Shown one piece after another: positions 1 to 5,881 of a DNA stretch of 5,928 nucleotides. Below the pieces are notes generated by a model. The model had not been told where the DNA came from. It worked only from the letters and a program-made list of their open reading frames with translations, and did not search any database. This DNA is from Bacillota bacterium. GTDB lineage: Bacteria > Bacillota > Bacilli > Alicyclobacillales > SLC66. A program made the position numbers and the translations under genes. Location: assembly GCA_021799325.1 (NCBI GenBank), contig JAJZAS010000111.1:1-5928 (forward strand), read 5' to 3'. Numbering within the stretch: position 1 is the first letter of the stretch; each line of letters begins with the position of its first letter.

Positions 1-107
1 GAATTCGAGCAGGCATATGGTAGGTAAACAATCGAATCAAACTCCTTTTTTTAATTTAGGATAAGATGTTAGAGTGAAGGTTGCAACGTGGTCATACGGA
101 TTATCAG
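1..107. other. Left flank without an identifiable gene
   Basis: This stretch precedes the reductase gene. In frame 1 the first eight codons read EFEQAYGR and then stop at 25-27, so it could hold the tail of an upstream + strand gene, but that is far too little to identify. A run of seven T lies at 46-52 with no convincing hairpin before it, so I do not call a terminator. No good -35/-10 pair was found for the downstream gene. An 8-base palindrome, GTTGCAAC, sits at 80-87 and has no evident role. Confidence 0.3.
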
Positions 108-115
108 AAAGGAGA
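108..115 (+). promoter_or_regulatory. Ribosome binding site of the aldo/keto reductase gene
   Basis: AAAGGAGA matches the anti-SD sequence well, and its GGAG core (111-114) ends 10 nt before the ATG at 125. It lies inside the longer frame that opens with GTG at 74, so it argues for ATG 125 as the true start. The out-of-frame ATG at 117 is too close to be served by it. Confidence 0.75.
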
Positions 116-124
116 TATGGTCGG

Positions 125-1021
125 ATGGAAAAAAGACGCTTTGGCAATACCGATATGGAGGTTAGTGTGCTTGGATTTGGCGGTGCAGAGATTGGGTACC
201 AGGGGGCAACTGAGAAAGATGTTGCAGCGCTTTTTGAGAGTGCGCTTGGTGCGGGCCTCAATGTGATCGATACGGCGGAGTGCTACATGAACAGCGAAGA
301 ATTGATCGGCAACACGCTCTCGCATCGCCGGCATGAGTACTATCTGTTTACGAAGTGTGGTCATGCCTCTGGCATGAAGGGCTCTGATTGGGACCCGGCA
401 ATGTTGGCTTTGCAAATCGATAGGAGTTTGCAACGTCTGAAAACTGATTACGTGGATGTCATTCATCTACATAGTTGCGCGGAAGAAATTCTTGAGCAAG
501 GTGCGGTGATTGAAGTGCTTCAGCGCGCGAAAGAAGCGGGAAAAACACGGTACATCGGCTACAGCGGTGATGGTAAGGCGGCGCTTTTTGCGGTCAAGTC
601 AGGTCTTTTTGACAGCTTGGAAACTTCAGTGAATATCGCGGATCAGGAAGCCATTGATTTGACGATTCCAAAGGCAATAGAGCAGGGTATGGGTGTGATT
701 GCCAAGCGCCCCATCGCCAATGCAGCCTGGAGGAGCGGGGCGTTACCGGCTGATGAATATGCTCGTCCCTATTATCATCGTCTGCAAGACTTGAAATATG
801 ATTTCCTGAATGGAAGTGTCAGTGACTCGATAGCTCGTGCGCTTCGATTCACGCTCAGTGTACCTGGTGTTGACACTGCTATTGTAGGCACCGCCAAACC
901 AGAACGCTACCGCGAAAATGTGGAAATGGCAGCGTGCGGTCCACTACCAACGGACGACTACCAGTCGATCCGCTCTCGTTGGCATGAGGTGGCTAAACCG
1001 GATTGGGTAGGCCTCACCTAA
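125..1021 (+). CDS. Aldo/keto reductase family oxidoreductase
   Basis: This 298-residue protein is a complete (beta/alpha)8-barrel aldo/keto reductase, a soluble NAD(P)H-dependent enzyme that interconverts carbonyls and alcohols. The N-terminal strand carries GFGGAEIG (17-24). The catalytic tetrad is readable as D49 and Y54 (in DTAECY), K77 (in LFTKCG) and H116 (in DYVDVIHLH). A C-terminal GTAKPERYREN segment (255-265) corresponds to the nucleotide phosphate-binding region. The length is normal for the family. The start is ATG 125 because a good SD precedes it; an in-frame GTG at 74 would add 17 residues unlike the usual family N-terminus. The gene converges on the transporter gene with 42 bp between the stops and no strong terminator there. 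The substrate cannot be told from sequence; a role in detoxifying reactive carbonyls is only a guess. Confidence 0.93.
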   Translation: MEKRRFGNTDMEVSVLGFGGAEIGYQGATEKDVAALFESALGAGLNVIDTAECYMNSEELIGNTLSHRRHEYYLFTKCGHASGMKGSDWDPAMLALQIDRSLQRLKTDYVDVIHLHSCAEEILEQGAVIEVLQRAKEAGKTRYIGYSGDGKAALFAVKSGLFDSLETSVNIADQEAIDLTIPKAIEQGMGVIAKRPIANAAWRSGALPADEYARPYYHRLQDLKYDFLNGSVSDSIARALRFTLSVPGVDTAIVGTAKPERYRENVEMAACGPLPTDDYQSIRSRWHEVAKPDWVGLT

Positions 1022-1063
1022 AGGCAATGAAGCCAATAGATCAAAGAGCATCGCTGGCGTGAC
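1022..1063. other. Convergent intergenic gap
   Basis: These 42 bases separate the 3' ends of the reductase and transporter genes. Only a weak 3-bp hairpin (GGC/GCC around 1023-1034) is visible, with no T-run on either strand. There is therefore no clear intrinsic terminator, and transcripts from the two sides may overlap. Confidence 0.5.
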
Positions 1064-2791
1064 TCACTTTTTCTCTGGATTAGGCGCTGGCGTAGTCGCT
1101 TCGTCTATATGGACATACCGGCGACCGCGAAAAACGGAGATGAGAGCGGCCACAAGCGACATGATGAGCGATGCGGTGAACGCGAGACTAAGTCCATGCA
1201 AAAATGGCGGACCGATCAGCAACGGGAAGAATTTCTGACCGATCACATAATGAACATCTGCAGCAGACATTTTTTGCAGGATTCCGAATTCCTGTAAGAG
1301 GTTTTTTAATGGATTGTAACCAAGCAGTGCCGCAAAGAGGGACGAGGTCGGTGGTAAATGCGAGACCGCGATCGCCCCTTGAAGCGGCACTCCGTGTTTG
1401 ACGAGTCCCGTTTGCATCGCAAGCGGTAATTTCTGCGCAAGCCCTGTAATCATGATCGAGAAGAACAGCCCCATGCTGAGCATGGATCCCGCATTGTTAA
1501 AGGTGGCTCGCATGCCGGAGCCTACGCCTCGATACGCGGCAGGGAGCGCGTTCATGATAGCGGCAGTATTTGGTGAGGCAAAAAGTCCCATGCCAATACC
1601 GATGATGAGCAGATAGAGCCAAAAGATCCAGGGATTGAAGTCAAGCGGCAACGTGGTAAATAGGAAAAAACCAATGGCAGTTACCACCATTCCCAGCGTG
1701 GAAAATGCCCTTGCACCGAAGCGATCAGAGAGCATGCCGCTGATCGGACCTGCTACGAGGAATCCCAGCATTTGTGGGAGTGTATACAAACCTGCGATTA
1801 GCGGTGTTTGCGAGTAGGAAACCCCATGAAGCGGTAAGTAGATTCCTTGTAGCCAGATGATCAGCATGAATTGGAGCCCGCCGCGTGCCAGAGCGGATAA
1901 TAACCCGCTGAGGTTGCCAGCCGTAAAAGGCCAAATTTTAAACAGATTTAAGTTAAATAACGGTTGTTCCGCATACAACTCCACAATGACAAATAGGATT
2001 AGTGCAATGACACCTGCAATAAATTCCCCAATGACCCAAGGGTTAGTCCATCCCATGCTGTGGTGGTGATAAGGCATAATTCCGTAAGTCAATCCTAGCA
2101 TGACGCCAAGGAGTCCCAGTGTGAGGGTGATATTGCCCATGAGGTCGAGGTGCTGCTTAGCCTGGCGTTTTGCCACTTCCTTCAAGGCGATATAGGCCCA
2201 AATGGTACCCGCGATACCAACGGGCACATTGACGAGAAAAATAAAGCGCCAATGTCCTGTCGCAGCGAGCGCTCCCCCCACCAGCAACCCAATGATGCTG
2301 CCACTGATGGCCGCCACCTGGTTTAATCCTAAGGCGAGACCGCGTTGGTTCTCGGGGAAAGCATCCGTCAGGATGGCCGCACTATTGGAAAAAAGGAAGC
2401 TTCCACCAATGCCTTGCACGAGGCGAAAAATAATCAGTTCCACTTCCCCTGAGGTACCTTTGCTCCAAGTGATGGAGGCTAGGACGGAGCCGACCGTGAA
2501 GATCAAAAAGCCGAGATTGTATAGTCGCACTCTTCCAAATATATCAGAGAGTCTTCCAAATAAAACGAGCAGCACAGTAGTGGCCACATTAAAACCAAGT
2601 AATACCCATAGTAACAACCCCGTTTGATCGGGGGCGAGCGGGTTGACCTGTAGCCCATTAAAAATAACAGGTAGCGCGATGATCAAAATAGATTGGTTGA
2701 TGGTGGCCATCAAGACCCCGAGTGTGGTATTGGATAAGGCAATCCATTTATAGTGGTGATGATGGACATTTTCAGATGTGGGCATGTGCAT
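1064..2791 (-). CDS. DHA2-type MFS efflux transporter, 14 membrane helices
   Basis: This 575-residue inner-membrane protein belongs to the drug:H+ antiporter-2 (EmrB/QacA-like) branch of the major facilitator superfamily, and its length and hydrophobic pattern fit 14 helices. Helix 1 spans about 16-43. MFS motif A, GRLSDIFGRVR (79-89), follows helix 2. The motif C region in helix 5 (157-175) is glycine-rich and is followed by WRFIFLVNVPVG (181-192), a DHA2 hallmark. A second motif-A-like segment, GPISGMLSDRFGAR (348-361), lies in the second half. The usual helix-1 Asp of DHA2 pumps is Asn here (N32). A His run (10-13) precedes helix 1, and another (242-244) lies in the predicted outer loop between helices 7 and 8. 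ATG 2791 is chosen because AGAAGGG lies 6-7 nt upstream; the frame opens with TTG at 2797, which abuts that SD. Substrate unknown; drug or metabolite export by proton antiport is the family expectation. Confidence 0.93.
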   Translation of the reverse strand: MHMPTSENVHHHHYKWIALSNTTLGVLMATINQSILIIALPVIFNGLQVNPLAPDQTGLLLWVLLGFNVATTVLLVLFGRLSDIFGRVRLYNLGFLIFTVGSVLASITWSKGTSGEVELIIFRLVQGIGGSFLFSNSAAILTDAFPENQRGLALGLNQVAAISGSIIGLLVGGALAATGHWRFIFLVNVPVGIAGTIWAYIALKEVAKRQAKQHLDLMGNITLTLGLLGVMLGLTYGIMPYHHHSMGWTNPWVIGEFIAGVIALILFVIVELYAEQPLFNLNLFKIWPFTAGNLSGLLSALARGGLQFMLIIWLQGIYLPLHGVSYSQTPLIAGLYTLPQMLGFLVAGPISGMLSDRFGARAFSTLGMVVTAIGFFLFTTLPLDFNPWIFWLYLLIIGIGMGLFASPNTAAIMNALPAAYRGVGSGMRATFNNAGSMLSMGLFFSIMITGLAQKLPLAMQTGLVKHGVPLQGAIAVSHLPPTSSLFAALLGYNPLKNLLQEFGILQKMSAADVHYVIGQKFFPLLIGPPFLHGLSLAFTASLIMSLVAALISVFRGRRYVHIDEATTPAPNPEKK

Positions 2792-2797
2792 GGTCAA

Positions 2798-2804
2798 CCC
2801 TTCT
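2798..2804 (-). promoter_or_regulatory. Ribosome binding site of the MFS transporter gene
   Basis: On the - strand the sequence reads AGAAGGG followed by TTGACC and then ATG (2791-2789), giving about 6 nt of spacing. The TTG at 2797 touches the SD and cannot use it. This decides the start in favour of ATG 2791. Confidence 0.6.
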
Positions 2805-2822
2805 TCGGTCTAATAGATGATA

Positions 2823-2852
2823 TTGCAGGAAGTATCTAAAATACGATATTAT
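2823..2852 (+). promoter_or_regulatory. Candidate promoter for the MBL-fold hydrolase gene
   Basis: TTGCAG (2823-2828, only 3/6 to the -35 consensus) is followed after 18 bp by TATTAT (2847-2852, 5/6 to the -10). A start near 2859 would leave a leader of about 80 nt before ATG 2940. The -10 occupies the same bases as the -10 of the opposing transporter promoter. A short dyad, GTAT-N5-ATAC (2832-2844), lies in the spacer and could be a regulator site. The match is weak and unproven. Confidence 0.35.
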
Positions 2853-2874
2853 ACAACTACGAAACTTACGTCAA
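2848..2874 (-). promoter_or_regulatory. Candidate promoter for the MFS transporter gene
   Basis: Reading the - strand, TTGACG (2874-2869, 5/6 to the -35 consensus) is followed after 15 bp by a perfect TATAAT (2853-2848). The spacing is 2 bp shorter than ideal, which often marks a promoter that needs activation or DNA distortion. Transcription would start near 2841, giving a leader of about 50 nt. Confidence 0.45.
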
Positions 2875-2896
2875 CGTTAACTATTGAATTACCAAT

Positions 2897-2923
2897 ATGG
2901 ATAAGGAGGTGGCCAAAGCCTGA
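2897..2923 (+). CDS. Possible 8-codon leader peptide MDKEVAKA
   Basis: An ATG at 2897 opens a frame encoding MDKEVAKA that ends at TGA 2921-2923, at the junction of the 5' stem arm and the loop of the leader hairpin. It overlaps the strong SD and has no SD of its own just upstream (AT-rich sequence). If translated, the ribosome would melt the hairpin's 5' arm and stop 16 nt before the hydrolase ATG, close enough to re-initiate using AGGAAGG. An ORF this short can occur by chance, so the call is tentative. Confidence 0.15.
   Translation: MDKEVAKA
2903..2911 (+). promoter_or_regulatory. Strong SD sequence, remote from the hydrolase start codon
   Basis: AAGGAGGTG is a full 9-base complement to the 16S rRNA 3' end, yet no ATG, GTG or TTG opens a usable frame at the normal distance behind it. 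The hydrolase ATG at 2940 is 30 nt from the GGAGG core (2905-2909). Removing the 23-nt hairpin that starts at 2913 leaves 7 nt, the ideal spacing. It also lies within a mini-ORF at 2897-2923. Confidence 0.6.
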
Positions 2924-2935
2924 GGAAGGCTTTGG
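2913..2935 (+). promoter_or_regulatory. Perfect 9-bp hairpin between SD and start codon
   Basis: CCAAAGCCT (2913-2921) pairs without mismatch with AGGCTTTGG (2927-2935) around the 5-nt loop GAGGA. It begins directly after the strong SD and ends 4 nt before ATG 2940. No T-run follows, so it is not an intrinsic terminator. It may fold out to bring the SD next to the start codon. Alternatively, its purine loop and 3' arm (GAGGAAGG, 2922-2929) may act as a second SD 10 nt before the ATG. Confidence 0.6.
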
Positions 2936-2939
2936 AACG

Positions 2940-3680
2940 ATGATAATAGCAGACGGAGTAGAAATGCTTGAACTGGAAATGGACATGATGGGCAATAAAA
3001 GCACCATCAATCCCACGCTTTTTTATGATAACGAGCAGGCGGTGTTGGTCGATGCGGGCATGCCGGGCCACCTTGGCCTCCTGAAATCCGCGATGGAACG
3101 GGCAGGGGTTCCACTAGAACGCATTAGCGCCGTTATTTTTACTCATCAGGACATCGACCACATTGGCGGCATCAAGGAACTGCAACAGGCGGTGGGCAAG
3201 CCGATTGATGTGTATGCACATGCGGAAGACCAACCCTATATTGAAGGCGACAAACCACCTATTAAAATGGACCCGGAACGTGTCGCGAAGATGCTGGAAA
3301 GATTGCCTGAGGACATGCGCAAACAGGCAGAATCGTTATTCTTAAACCCGCCTACAGCCAAAGTGACCAAGGTGGTGACAGATGGGGAAGTGTTACCTTA
3401 CTTTGGTGGGATTCAGGTTATTCACACACCGGGGCATACACCCGGACACATTTGTTTATACCATGTGGCGAGCAAGACACTAGTGACAGGAGACGCCACG
3501 GTCAGCCAAGACGGTAAGCTCCTTGGCCCCAGTGCCCAGGCCACCTATGATATGGATCTCGCTCAGGAATCGCACAAGAAGTTTACTAATTTCGATATTA
3601 AACAGGCGATTTGCTATCACGGTGGTTTGTGTGACGAAGAGGTTAACCAACAAATAAACGAGTTTGCCAAAAATCATTAA
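2940..3680 (+). CDS. MBL-fold metallo-hydrolase
   Basis: This 246-residue protein has the metallo-beta-lactamase fold and is predicted to be a soluble dinuclear-metal (usually zinc) hydrolase. The metal ligands are readable in order: T68-H-Q-D-I-D-H74 (H69, D71, D73, H74), H166 in HTPGHTPGH, bridging D185 in VTGDAT, and H227 in CYHGG. The first motif is HxDxDH rather than the textbook HxHxDH; this variant recurs in glyoxalase-II-like MBL hydrolases of bacilli. There is no signal peptide, so it is cytoplasmic and unlikely to be a secreted beta-lactamase. The frame is open back to ATG 2817, but that start has no SD and lies upstream of the likely transcription start. ATG 2940 gives the normal family N-terminus (IADGVEMLEL). 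The gene is divergent from the transporter gene and ends at a strong terminator. Substrate unknown: thioester, lactone or phosphoester hydrolysis are all possible. Confidence 0.92.
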   Translation: MIIADGVEMLELEMDMMGNKSTINPTLFYDNEQAVLVDAGMPGHLGLLKSAMERAGVPLERISAVIFTHQDIDHIGGIKELQQAVGKPIDVYAHAEDQPYIEGDKPPIKMDPERVAKMLERLPEDMRKQAESLFLNPPTAKVTKVVTDGEVLPYFGGIQVIHTPGHTPGHICLYHVASKTLVTGDATVSQDGKLLGPSAQATYDMDLAQESHKKFTNFDIKQAICYHGGLCDEEVNQQINEFAKNH

Positions 3681-3711
3681 TGGATGGGATCCATCAGAAT
3701 CATCATCTATC

Positions 3712-3748
3712 ACTCAGGCATGAATGATAAAAGCCTGAGTATTTTTTT
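3712..3748 (+). terminator. Rho-independent terminator of the hydrolase gene
   Basis: ACTCAGGC (3712-3719) pairs perfectly with GCCTGAGT (3733-3740) around a 13-nt loop, and an A plus seven T (3742-3748) follow at once. It sits 31 nt after the hydrolase stop. A small extra hairpin (GATGG/CCATC, 3683-3695) precedes it. The T-run makes this a + strand terminator, separating the hydrolase unit from the EAL gene. Confidence 0.88.
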
Positions 3749-3777
3749 GTAGCATATTAGCAATTCTTAATGTAAAA

Positions 3778-3783
3778 TATTAT
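3778..3783 (+). promoter_or_regulatory. Candidate -10 box for the EAL gene
   Basis: TATTAT (5/6 to consensus) lies in an AT-rich stretch after the terminator, with TAAAAT (3773-3778) overlapping it. No good -35 is visible at 16-18 bp (TTAGCA at 3757-3762 gives 15 bp). A start near 3790 would leave almost no leader for ATG 3794 but about 37 nt for GTG 3827. Confidence 0.25.
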
Positions 3784-3798
3784 CAGACAATAAATGAA

Positions 3799-3808
3799 CG
3801 AGCGCTCG
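3799..3808. repeat. Perfect 10-bp palindrome CGAGCGCTCG
   Basis: This GC-rich palindrome stands out from the AT-rich promoter region just before it. It lies between the putative -10 and the SD of the EAL gene, a usual place for a repressor operator or a leader hairpin. If translation begins at ATG 3794 it would instead be coding sequence. Confidence 0.3.
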
Positions 3809-3814
3809 CTCTAT

Positions 3815-3820
3815 AGGGGG
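3815..3820 (+). promoter_or_regulatory. Likely ribosome binding site of the EAL gene
   Basis: AGGGGG differs by one base from AGGAGG and is 6 nt from the in-frame GTG at 3827. No SD-like sequence precedes the alternative ATG at 3794, and ATG 3836 is 15 nt away. This favours the GTG start. Confidence 0.45.
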
Positions 3821-3826
3821 ATTTAT

Positions 3827-5881
3827 GTGGCGGACATGCTGCTGACTACCTATTATGGGCAATCCTTGTTACCTGGGCGATTGCCAGTACTTTTTGTGCT
3901 GGACGCAAACGGTAAAGTCTGGATTTTTGAAGCGTCAAGGAATAAACAAGAAGACCTTGATCCCAAGCTTCAAGCGCATTTGCTGGATATCTTAAAAAAA
4001 GGACGATATTCCCTCGGTGATGCCGAAATTTTTGAGAATGACGGCAGCTATTATTTTCTCACCTATACCCTCCTCATCCTTCCGTATGCGCCTTTTCGAT
4101 TGTTGCTTGGAAGTGCGGTGGAAGTGAAAGAGCAGGAGCAACCGATCGTCAACGCATGGCTGCAGGAAATGAAAAAAAGGTATCCCATGAAAGACGGGTT
4201 AATTGCTGACGCGATCTGGGAATGGGCCAACGAAGGAATGTCTGTCACCGATCTCAAAGGCACGATCATTCGGGTCAATCGCATGTTCACGCGTATGACC
4301 GGTTTTACCGCAGAAGAAGCGATTGGATTAAATCCGCGTATCTTAAAATCCGGGATTCAGGATCAGGTATTTTATGAACAGATGTGGGAGCAAATCCTGG
4401 CTGAAGGCAGTTGGGCAGGGGAAATATGGAATAAACGAAAAGACGGAGAGATTTATCCTGAATGGCTGCAAATCCGCACCATCCGAAACGATAATGGTGA
4501 GCCTATATTTTATGTAGGAACGTTTTCTGATTTGACTTCACAAAAGCTGCTGGAGCAGGAAATTCATCGACGTACATATTTTGATGAGTTGACGGGACTT
4601 GCCAATGCTACGCAAATCAAAATAGAAATCATGCAAAGCGTACAGCTTGCTTTTCAGCAGCAAACCTTTGGTGTTATTGCAATGATTGATTTGGACCGTT
4701 TTTCAACCATTAATCTCAGTTCAGGGCGCACGGTGGGCGACGAATTATTGAAACAATTCGCTCAAAGACTGCAGGATAATCATCCGCCATTTGCGCAGGT
4801 GGCAAGATGGGAAGATGACAACTTCATGCTTTTGCTCATGCCGGTGCTGAATGCACCGTGGCAATCCATGAGAGAACAGGTACAGCGGTTAATGCAGGAA
4901 CTCAAGGAAAATATCGAAGGGAATTATACAGTTGACAACCAGACGTTCTGGCTGTCTGTCAGTATTGGGATTGCATTTTATCCCACACCTCAAGGGGACA
5001 CCGACTGGCAAGAAGTGATACGCAGGGCGGAGTCCGCTTTGGAATTTGCCAAATCGCAAGGTAGAGATCGCCTCGCTATGTACCAACTAACGTTACTTAA
5101 GGATCAACAGGTCAACTGGCGCATCGAAGAGAACCTTCCCCAAGCTATCGTCAATCATGAGTTCAGTCTGGCGCTTCAACCGCAATTTGAAATAGACAAG
5201 CACAGCAGTGGGGCAGAGGTGTTATTGCGATGGCATCATGCGGAACAAGGATGGATCCCGCCAAGTCAATTCATACCTGTGGCAGAGAAAACAGGCTGGA
5301 TTTTTGCGCTCGGGGAATGGGTGTTTGAAGAAACTTGTCGGTTGCAGGCACGATGGAAGCACGCAGGGTATGAGGTTCCATTATCGGTAAATATCAGTGC
5401 CCGGCAGTTGGAGGATTCTTTGCTTGTCGACAAGTTGCTAAATTATGTGCATTCCTATCAGTTGTCACCTCACCTTTTGACGCTTGAACTTACAGAGAGC
5501 ATGCTAATGCAGGACGAAGAAAAATTTCAGAAACAGCTATGGGAACTTCATCAGGCGGGATTTCCTATTTCACTAGATGATTTTGGAACCGGGTATTCGT
5601 CACTCGCGTATTTGAATGAACTACCCATTGATGAACTCAAAATAGACCAAAAATTTGTCCGGGAAATGCTGGTGTCTGAGAAGCACAAACGGTTAATGGG
5701 GATTCTCTTGCATATCGGCAACCAGTTTGGCATTAAGGTAGTGGCGGAAGGAGTCGAAACTAAAGAACAGCTGGATTTTTTAGTGATGATCGGATGTCGC
5801 CATTATCAAGGTTATTACTATAGCCAACCTCGTTCGATTGAAGATTTTGAAGTTCAATATCTGGTGCATTTTGCCCGTTAA
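3827..5881 (+). CDS. PAS / degenerate GGDEF / EAL protein, likely c-di-GMP phosphodiesterase
   Basis: This 684-residue cytoplasmic signalling protein has an unrecognised N-terminal region (1-105, probably alpha/beta, no clear membrane helix), a PAS domain (about 126-240) with the common GEIWNKRKDGEIYPEW signature, a GGDEF domain (about 250-420) and an EAL domain (about 430-680). The GGDEF signature is EDDNF (329-333) and no inhibitory RxxD site precedes it, so cyclase activity is unlikely. D288, N296 and D305 remain, so GTP could still bind as a regulator. The EAL domain keeps the catalytic set: E464 (in EVL), N522, E554, D584, D585, K605, E641 and Q661, with spacing equal to that recalled for RocR. 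It should therefore hydrolyse c-di-GMP to pGpG, with PAS as the sensor input. GTG 3827 is chosen by its SD; ATG 3794 would add 11 residues. It stands alone after a terminator. Confidence 0.92.
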   Translation: MADMLLTTYYGQSLLPGRLPVLFVLDANGKVWIFEASRNKQEDLDPKLQAHLLDILKKGRYSLGDAEIFENDGSYYFLTYTLLILPYAPFRLLLGSAVEVKEQEQPIVNAWLQEMKKRYPMKDGLIADAIWEWANEGMSVTDLKGTIIRVNRMFTRMTGFTAEEAIGLNPRILKSGIQDQVFYEQMWEQILAEGSWAGEIWNKRKDGEIYPEWLQIRTIRNDNGEPIFYVGTFSDLTSQKLLEQEIHRRTYFDELTGLANATQIKIEIMQSVQLAFQQQTFGVIAMIDLDRFSTINLSSGRTVGDELLKQFAQRLQDNHPPFAQVARWEDDNFMLLLMPVLNAPWQSMREQVQRLMQELKENIEGNYTVDNQTFWLSVSIGIAFYPTPQGDTDWQEVIRRAESALEFAKSQGRDRLAMYQLTLLKDQQVNWRIEENLPQAIVNHEFSLALQPQFEIDKHSSGAEVLLRWHHAEQGWIPPSQFIPVAEKTGWIFALGEWVFEETCRLQARWKHAGYEVPLSVNISARQLEDSLLVDKLLNYVHSYQLSPHLLTLELTESMLMQDEEKFQKQLWELHQAGFPISLDDFGTGYSSLAYLNELPIDELKIDQKFVREMLVSEKHKRLMGILLHIGNQFGIKVVAEGVETKEQLDFLVMIGCRHYQGYYYSQPRSIEDFEVQYLVHFAR

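Noticed and set aside
1..6. GAATTC at the first base as a sign of a cloning junction
   Set aside because: A single six-base site at a window edge is not evidence of a vector or construct, and no vector sequence follows.
74..124. Upstream GTG start extending the reductase by 17 residues
   Set aside because: The strong SD at 108-115 lies inside this extension and points to ATG 125, which also gives the standard family N-terminus.
104..466. 120-codon - strand open frame opposite the reductase gene
   Set aside because: It is antisense to conserved catalytic motifs of the reductase and shows no recognisable domain.
1023..1034. GGC/GCC mini-hairpin between convergent genes as a terminator
   Set aside because: It has only 3 bp and no T-run on either strand.
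2202..2627. 141-codon + strand open frame opposite the transporter gene
   Set aside because: It lies wholly antisense to a clear 14-helix transporter, and its Pro/Lys/Ser-rich translation looks like a shadow of hydrophobic codons read backwards.
2882..2897. TATTG-N6-CAATA inverted repeat in the hydrolase leader
   Set aside because: Five AT-rich base pairs around a 6-nt gap are expected by chance in such sequence.
2913..2935. Leader hairpin read as an intrinsic terminator or attenuator
   Set aside because: No T-run follows the stem, and the next bases are AACG and the start codon, so termination there is unlikely.
2817..2939. Upstream ATG start extending the hydrolase by 41 residues
   Set aside because: It has no SD, contains the candidate promoters, and the extra residues do not resemble an MBL N-terminus.
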